A DNA stretch of 12,392 bases from Anaerolineae bacterium (GTDB taxonomy: Bacteria > Chloroflexota > Anaerolineae > Anaerolineales > E44-bin32), in assembly GCA_030673735.1 (NCBI GenBank), contig DAOVIK010000021.1, positions 1 to 12,392 of the forward strand, given 5' to 3'. The notes under the pieces were generated by a model, which saw only the letters and a program-made list of their open reading frames with translations, did no database searches and was not told where the DNA came from. The first letter of the stretch is position 1; the number at the start of each line of letters is the position of its first letter. Below, piece after piece: positions 7,720-12,392 of this stretch. A program made the translations under genes and the position numbers.

Positions 7720-8238
7720 ATGACGACGGACTTGATCATTTTTCTCGGCCTGGGCTTTGTGGCCCTGGCAACGGCGATCAGTATGCTTGCCAGCCGCAAT
7801 GCTATCTACTCGGCGCTGTTCCTGGTCATGAACTTCATCACGGTGGCTGTGCTGTACCTGCTGCTCAATGCAGCCTTTATTGCCTTGGTGCAGGTGACCG
7901 TCTATGCCGGCGCGATCATGGTGTTGTTCTTGTTCGTCATCATGTTGCTAGGAGCTGAGCATGTCGAAGCTTCTCCAGGCCTTCCATGGCAAGGGCCGGT
8001 GGCTGTCCTCCTGGGATTGATCCTGGCGGGCGAATTTGGTCTACTGCTATTTGGCCGTGAGGGAACATTGGCCCAGGATCTGCAGACGGCGGTAGAAGGC
8101 TTTGGCAGTCCGGCATCTGTGGGCTTAGAGCTCTTCCGCAACTACCTGATTCCCTTCGAGATCACCTCGGTGTTGTTACTAGTAGCGATGGTTGGTGCGA
8201 TCGTGCTGACGCGACGGGAGCGGAAGGAAAGCCGATGA
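7720..8238 (+). CDS. nuoJ: NADH-quinone oxidoreductase subunit J
   Basis: NuoJ (ND6 homologue) is a small membrane subunit between NuoH and NuoK. One of its helices has a bulge that is thought to change shape during turnover. The 172-residue product has five hydrophobic segments (about 3-22, 29-50, 55-78, 91-111 and 143-164). The third carries the hallmark YAGAIMVLFLFVIMLL (62-77). The fifth holds the conserved LIPFEITSVLLLVAMVGAIV. A charged RRERKESR tail ends the protein on the cytoplasmic side. The ATG has GAGGA six bases upstream. The stop codon overlaps the nuoK start as ATGA, implying coupled translation and equal dosage of J and K. Confidence 0.97.
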   Translation: MTTDLIIFLGLGFVALATAISMLASRNAIYSALFLVMNFITVAVLYLLLNAAFIALVQVTVYAGAIMVLFLFVIMLLGAEHVEASPGLPWQGPVAVLLGLILAGEFGLLLFGREGTLAQDLQTAVEGFGSPASVGLELFRNYLIPFEITSVLLLVAMVGAIVLTRRERKESR

Positions 8239-8540
8239 ACGTTCCGACGCACTACGTGCTTGCACTTTCGGCTCTGATGTTCACGTTGGGCGTGCTTGGA
8301 GTACTTATCCGCCGAAACACTATCGTGATCTTCATGTCGGTCGAACTGATGCTCAATTCTGCCAACCTGGCCTTCATAACCTTCGCCAGGAGCTTTGGTG
8401 AAATACAGGGGCAGGTGTTCGTGTTCTTCGTGATTGCAGTTGCGGCGGCGGAAGTTGCAGTTGGGCTGGCGCTGATCGTAGCGATCTTCAGGAGCAGGAG
8501 AAGCATCGACATTGATCAGATCAGCAAGCTGCGAGGCTGA
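8235..8540 (+). CDS. nuoK: NADH-quinone oxidoreductase subunit K
   Basis: NuoK (ND4L homologue) is a three-helix membrane subunit on the proton-coupling axis, distantly related to MrpC of multi-subunit antiporters. The 101-residue product has hydrophobic helices at about 6-25, 29-50 and 60-85. The two membrane glutamates known to matter for coupling are present: E37 (in FMSVELMLNSANLAF) and E73 (in AAAEVAVGLALIVA). The length is normal for the family. The ATG overlaps the nuoJ stop, with AAGGA six bases upstream. The gap to nuoL is 21 bases and contains the strong nuoL ribosome site GGAGG (8551-8555). The complete nuo context makes an antiporter assignment unlikely. Confidence 0.98.
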   Translation: MNVPTHYVLALSALMFTLGVLGVLIRRNTIVIFMSVELMLNSANLAFITFARSFGEIQGQVFVFFVIAVAAAEVAVGLALIVAIFRSRRSIDIDQISKLRG

Positions 8541-8561
8541 TGCAATGGGCGGAGGGTGTGA

Positions 8562-10637
8562 ATGACATCTATTGAGCTGGGGCTTGATGTAGGGCTATTC
8601 GCCTATGCGCCTCTGATCATTTTCCTACCGCTCTTGGGTCTCTTGATCAACATGGTGCTTGGCCGCCGTCTGGGCGAGTGGTTTGTAGGAACCATCGCAA
8701 GCTTGGCCGTTGCCTCTTCCTTCGTTATCGCTGTACTGCAATTCCTAGCCCTCAACAGCCACCCGGAAGGTGCCCAGGTATTGGTGGCGGACTGGATCAC
8801 AATTGGTGATCTGGACGTTGCCTGGTCGCTGAAGATCGACACGCTTTCGGTAGCCATGATGTTGATGGTTACTGGCGTCAGCACCCTGATCCACATTTAC
8901 GCCGCGGGCTACATGCACGAGGATGTGCGCTTCCAGGGCGATCCCGGCCGCTACACGCGTTTCTTTGTCTATTTCAATCTCTTTGTCGCCGCCATGATGG
9001 TTCTGGTGACGGCGGACAACTACCTGATGATGTTTGTCGGTTGGGAGGGGGTCGGTCTGTGCTCGTATCTGCTAATCGGCTTCTGGTACGAGAAAGGTGA
9101 GGATGGCATAGGAAACGCCGTCGCCGGCAAGAAAGCCTTCGTCACAAACCGCATCGGCGACTTGGGCTTCATGATCGCGATGTTCCTGGTTTTCTGGCAG
9201 TTTGGCAGCCTGAATTTTGACCAGGTCTTCACTTCGGCACACACAGCAGGAGCGGCAGCAGGAGGCGTGATCACTGCGATCACTATCTTCCTTCTCGTGG
9301 GCGCCGCCGGCAAATCGGCGCAGCTCCCGCTACACGTCTGGCTGCCGGACGCCATGGCCGGTCCGACGCCGGTTTCGGCATTGATCCATGCCGCAACCAT
9401 GGTGACCGCCGGAATCTTCATGATTGCACGCAACCATGTGCTCTTTGACTTGGCGCCGTTTTCGTCGAATTTGGTGGCCCTAGTGGGAGGGGCGACGGCT
9501 CTCTTTGCCGCAACCATCGCAGTGGCACAGTTCGACATCAAGCGCGTGCTGGCTTTCTCCACGATCAGCCAGCTGGGGTTCATGATCGCCGCGGTTGGTA
9601 TGGGCGCATACGTGGCTGCCATGTTCCATCTCGTAACGCATGCCTTCTTCAAGGCCCTGCTCTTTCTCTCTTCGGGATCTGTGATCCAGGGTGTGGAACA
9701 CGGCCACCATCATGTCGAGCATGGCAAGAAAACCAGGGGAGCGCCCTTCGACCCGCAAGACATGCGCAACATGGGTGGATTGCGCTCGAAGATGCAGATC
9801 ACGTTCATGGTGTACGTTATCGGCGCCCTGGCCCTGGCCGGCATCCCGCCGCTGGCGGGATTCTGGTCCAAGGACGAGATCCTGGCCGACGCTAGCCAAG
9901 CAAACCCAACTGTTTTCTGGCTACTGGTCGCGGCTGCTTTCTTCACGGCATTCTATATGGGACGCCAGATCCTTATGGTCTTCTTTGGGAAACCTCGTTC
10001 GGAGGCGGCGGATCATGCGCCCGAGAGCCCGCCGGTGATGACCTTGCCGCTTATCCTCCTGGCATTGCTCTCTATGGTGGGTGGAATCCTAAATCTTCCG
10101 GGCTTTCACACACTCACTGACTGGCTGGAATACACACTGGAGCATGCCCACGCTGCAGAGTTCAATCTCGTGGTTGCTGGATTCTCGACAGGACTGGCTC
10201 TGTTGGCGATTGTACTGGCTTGGCTGATCTATGGTCGTGTGGCTATGAAGAAGGGCAAACCCGATCCACTTCGCAGAATTCTGGGCCCGATTTTCGTCGG
10301 CATGCACAACAAGTGGTGGGTCGATGAGTTGTACAACTTCGTGATCGTCCGACCATACGTCGCGCTGGCCCGCTTTCTGGCCAAGTACGTGGATTGGCGC
10401 TTCTGGCACGATTGGTTCCATGATATCGTGCTGGCGCGAACTTTCCAGAGGGGCGCGTGGTGGTTGAGCAAGGCCTTTGATCTTAAGGTGATTGACGGCA
10501 TCGGCAACGGACTTGGTGACCTAACCAAGGGAGCCGCGGCGCGGCTGCGAACACTGCAGACCGGCTATGTACGCAATTACGCCCTCTCGGTCTTTGTGGG
10601 CGTGATCTTGGTTATCGGTTACTTCCTGATTCGCTAA
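8562..10637 (+). CDS. nuoL: NADH-quinone oxidoreductase subunit L (distal antiporter-like pump)
   Basis: NuoL (ND5 homologue) is the distal antiporter-like proton channel. Its long lateral helix runs along the membrane arm. The 691-residue product shows the expected residues: E162 in VGWEGVGLCSYLLIGFW, K251 in GAAGKSAQLPLHVWLPDAM, H276 in ALIHAATM, H360 and K364 in THAFFKALLFLSSG, and K437/D438 in PPLAGFWSKDEIL. These match the proton path of characterised NuoL proteins. The C-terminal part (about 560-691) contains WWVDELYNF, an amphipathic lateral-helix-like region and a last membrane segment after LQTGYVRNYALS. Unusually, the loop at 378-390 is histidine-rich (VEHGHHHVEHGKK), just after SGSVI. 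MrpA-type antiporters share the fold, but the location between nuoK and nuoM and the lateral helix settle the call. GGAGG lies six bases before the ATG. Confidence 0.98.
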   Translation: MTSIELGLDVGLFAYAPLIIFLPLLGLLINMVLGRRLGEWFVGTIASLAVASSFVIAVLQFLALNSHPEGAQVLVADWITIGDLDVAWSLKIDTLSVAMMLMVTGVSTLIHIYAAGYMHEDVRFQGDPGRYTRFFVYFNLFVAAMMVLVTADNYLMMFVGWEGVGLCSYLLIGFWYEKGEDGIGNAVAGKKAFVTNRIGDLGFMIAMFLVFWQFGSLNFDQVFTSAHTAGAAAGGVITAITIFLLVGAAGKSAQLPLHVWLPDAMAGPTPVSALIHAATMVTAGIFMIARNHVLFDLAPFSSNLVALVGGATALFAATIAVAQFDIKRVLAFSTISQLGFMIAAVGMGAYVAAMFHLVTHAFFKALLFLSSGSVIQGVEHGHHHVEHGKKTRGAPFDPQDMRNMGGLRSKMQITFMVYVIGALALAGIPPLAGFWSKDEILADASQANPTVFWLLVAAAFFTAFYMGRQILMVFFGKPRSEAADHAPESPPVMTLPLILLALLSMVGGILNLPGFHTLTDWLEYTLEHAHAAEFNLVVAGFSTGLALLAIVLAWLIYGRVAMKKGKPDPLRRILGPIFVGMHNKWWVDELYNFVIVRPYVALARFLAKYVDWRFWHDWFHDIVLARTFQRGAWWLSKAFDLKVIDGIGNGLGDLTKGAAARLRTLQTGYVRNYALSVFVGVILVIGYFLIR

Positions 10638-10656
10638 TTCGCACTGAGGAACGGCT

Positions 10657-12165
10657 ATGACCGAATTGTTTTCGATCCTCAATCTGGTAACTTTTCTTCC
10701 CTTAGTAGGAGTGCTGGTCATCCTTTTCTTGCCTCGCAAGTGGCAAACTGCAATCCGCTGGACGGCACTGCTGGCTTCGTTGGTTACGTTTGCCTTCTCC
10801 ATCATGATGTTGATGGATTTCGACGTCCATGATCCGGACCTGCAGATGGTGCAGGAAGTAGCGTGGATCAGCTTCGCCGGATGGGATATCAAGTACTCCA
10901 TGGGCGTCGATGGGCTGAGCTTGCTGCTCGTGCTGCTTACGACGCTGCTCACTCCGATTTCTATCCTTTCCACGTGGAAGGCGATCGAAGAGCGTGTGAA
11001 GGAATTTATGATCTTCTTCCTTCTGCTCGAGATGGGCATGGTGGGTGTCTTCCTGGCGCAGGACCTGTTCCTGTTCTATGTGTTCTGGGAATTCACCTTG
11101 GTCCCCATGTACTTTTTGATCGGCATTTGGGGCGGTCCGCGCCGGATGTATGCAGCGATCAAGTTCTTCCTTTACACAATGGCAGGTTCGATCCTCATGC
11201 TGCTGGCAATCCTCTGGCTGGGCCTGCGACAGGGCACGTTCTCCATCCCTGAATTGATCGCCAAGGGCGGTATCAATCCGGACCTGCAAATCTGGCTCTT
11301 CCTTGCCTTCGCGGCAGCTTTTGCGATCAAAGTGCCTATGTGGCCGCTGCACTCGTGGCTTCCCGACGCCCATGTTGAAGCGCCTACGGCCGCCTCGGTC
11401 ATCCTGGCCGGGGTGTTGCTGAAGATGGGAACCTACGGTTTCATTCGCTTCAACATTCCGATGTTCCCCGAAGCATCTATCAAATTGGCGCCTTGGATGG
11501 CGCTGCTGGCGGTGATAGGCATCCTGTACGGCGCGGCGGTAAGCTACGCGCAGCGTGATGTCAAGATGCTTGTGGCGTATTCGTCTGTGAGCCATCTTGG
11601 ATTCGTCGTGTTGGGATTGTTCGCCCTCAATCCGCAGGGCATCCAGGGCGGGATCCTGCAAATGGTTAACCACGGCCTCAGCACGGGAGCGTTGTTTTTG
11701 ATCGTGGGCATGATATACGAGCGCCGGCACACGCGCGACCTGGACGAGTTTGGTGGTCTTTGGAAGGTGATGCCCATCTACGCGGTCGTGACGTTGATCG
11801 TGACGCTTTCATCCATGGGCCTTCCGGGCTTGAACGGATTCGTAGGCGAGTTCGCCATTCTTCTGGGTGCTTTCGGATCCACGTCCATCGGCTCACGCCT
11901 GTACGCCGGCTTCGCTGCGGCGGGCATCATTCTGGCAGCGATCTACATGCTGTACATGTTCCAGAAGCTGTTCCTCGGACCCTTGGACAAGGATGAGAAC
12001 AAGGGATTGAAGGATCTCAATATCCGCGAGATCGTGACCTTACTGCCGTTGCTGATCCTGATATTCTGGATCGGCCTGTATCCCAAACCCTTCTTTGAGT
12101 TGATGGCTCCCGCGGTTCAGAAGGTGGTGGATATCTTGCAGACGGCTTCGATGGTGGTGCATTAA
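10657..12165 (+). CDS. nuoM: NADH-quinone oxidoreductase subunit M (antiporter-like pump)
   Basis: NuoM (ND4 homologue) is the middle antiporter-like proton channel of the membrane arm. The 502-residue product has about fourteen hydrophobic segments. Key residues are present: E145 in FYVFWEFTLVPMYFLIGIWGG, K225 in FAIKVPMWPLHSWLPDAHVEAP, K256 in AGVLLKMGTYGF, H313 in SVSHLGF, H339 in MVNHGLSTGALFL, and E398 in GLPGLNGFVGEF. That last glutamate is the M-type replacement for the terminal lysine of NuoL and NuoN. The ATG follows the nuoL stop by 19 bases, with GAGGA six bases upstream. The stop is two bases before nuoN. No truncation or frameshift is seen. Confidence 0.98.
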   Translation: MTELFSILNLVTFLPLVGVLVILFLPRKWQTAIRWTALLASLVTFAFSIMMLMDFDVHDPDLQMVQEVAWISFAGWDIKYSMGVDGLSLLLVLLTTLLTPISILSTWKAIEERVKEFMIFFLLLEMGMVGVFLAQDLFLFYVFWEFTLVPMYFLIGIWGGPRRMYAAIKFFLYTMAGSILMLLAILWLGLRQGTFSIPELIAKGGINPDLQIWLFLAFAAAFAIKVPMWPLHSWLPDAHVEAPTAASVILAGVLLKMGTYGFIRFNIPMFPEASIKLAPWMALLAVIGILYGAAVSYAQRDVKMLVAYSSVSHLGFVVLGLFALNPQGIQGGILQMVNHGLSTGALFLIVGMIYERRHTRDLDEFGGLWKVMPIYAVVTLIVTLSSMGLPGLNGFVGEFAILLGAFGSTSIGSRLYAGFAAAGIILAAIYMLYMFQKLFLGPLDKDENKGLKDLNIREIVTLLPLLILIFWIGLYPKPFFELMAPAVQKVVDILQTASMVVH

Positions 12166-12167
12166 GC

Positions 12168-12392
12168 ATGAGCAGCAATGACTTGTCAGCCATTCTCCCT
12201 GAATTGGTCGTCGTCGGCTGGGCGAGTGCGCTCCTCCTGTTGGATTTGTCCGTGCCGCGCAAGCGCAAAGGCATCACGGCTTTCTTGGCAGCCGCAGGAC
12301 TTGTGGTGGCATTGGTGGTGGTCATTCTTCGTCAGGATGCTGTTGGCACTGCCTTCGGCGGGATGATCGTTACTGATGGCTATGCCAGTTTC
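12168..12392 (+). CDS. nuoN: NADH-quinone oxidoreductase subunit N, N-terminal part (cut by window edge)
   Basis: NuoN (ND2 homologue) is the antiporter-like pump closest to NuoK. Only the first 75 codons are inside the window, open to the edge with no stop. The N-terminus has the family pattern: ILPELVVVGWASALLLLDL (9-27) as the first membrane helix, a basic VPRKRKG loop, and a second helix at about 36-53. AFGGMIVTDGYASF (62-75) is the usual lead-in to the third helix. The ATG is two bases after the nuoM stop and no clear Shine-Dalgarno is visible, so it is probably translated by ribosomes finishing nuoM. The catalytic glutamate and lysines lie beyond the edge and cannot be checked. Confidence 0.95.
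   Translation, partial: MSSNDLSAILPELVVVGWASALLLLDLSVPRKRKGITAFLAAAGLVVALVVVILRQDAVGTAFGGMIVTDGYASF

Noticed and set aside
9020..9652. 210-codon open frame on the minus strand opposite nuoL
   Set aside because: It is a shadow of the conserved nuoL core, with low-complexity A/T/P/K content and no recognisable motif.
10702..11730. 342-codon open frame on the minus strand opposite nuoM
   Set aside because: Its composition (very rich in H, R, Q, E and D) is what results from reading a hydrophobic membrane-protein gene backwards. It lies entirely inside nuoM, which has full family motifs, and resembles no known protein.
8235..12392. nuoK-L-M-N as an Mrp-type Na+/H+ antiporter operon
   Set aside because: The order and full set of peripheral subunits, the NuoL C-terminal lateral-helix region, and NuoM E398 all fit complex I; no mrpB, E, F or G genes are present.

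Overview
The window is one continuous respiratory operon: the genes for the proton-pumping NADH:quinone oxidoreductase (complex I, Nuo). All genes are on the + strand, in the standard bacterial order nuoC-D-E-F-G-H-I-J-K-L-M-N. The first 20 bases probably hold the very end of the preceding gene (nuoB by synteny, not provable here). nuoN runs off the right edge after 75 codons. No tRNA, rRNA, mobile element, CRISPR array or terminator was found. The longest stretch without a gene is 74 bases (nuoI-nuoJ).

Organism: a moderately GC-rich bacterium. NuoC and NuoD are separate proteins, not the NuoCD fusion of enterobacteria. From general familiarity with the families, the NuoD, NuoE, NuoI and NuoL sequence style resembles Chloroflexota (Anaerolineae-like) or neighbouring phyla such as Acidobacteriota. 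That assignment is tentative, because no search was run.

Layout: 59-1801 encodes the connecting module (NuoC, NuoD). 1856-6118 encodes the NADH dehydrogenase module: NuoE with cluster N1a, NuoF with FMN and N3, and NuoG with N1b, N4, N5 and apparently N7. 6128-7645 encodes the membrane anchor NuoH and the ferredoxin-like NuoI (N6a/N6b). 7720-12392 encodes the proton-pumping arm (NuoJ, K, L, M and the start of N). Electrons would flow NADH -> FMN (F) -> Fe-S chain (F, G, I, then NuoB outside the window) -> quinone at the D/B/H interface. The charged axis through H, J, K, L, M and N would couple this to proton translocation.

The genes are tightly packed. nuoF/G and nuoJ/K overlap at ATGA, nuoE/F overlap by 8 bases, and the other gaps are 2-74 bases, which implies one polycistronic mRNA with translational coupling. 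All cofactor ligands and key charged residues checked are present, so the complex looks functional. This is core metabolism and I do not see a new system. Points worth a second look are modest: non-ATG starts for nuoC and nuoE, a puzzling nuoC 5' region, a retained N7 motif in NuoG, a histidine-rich loop in NuoL, and an N-terminal extension on NuoD.
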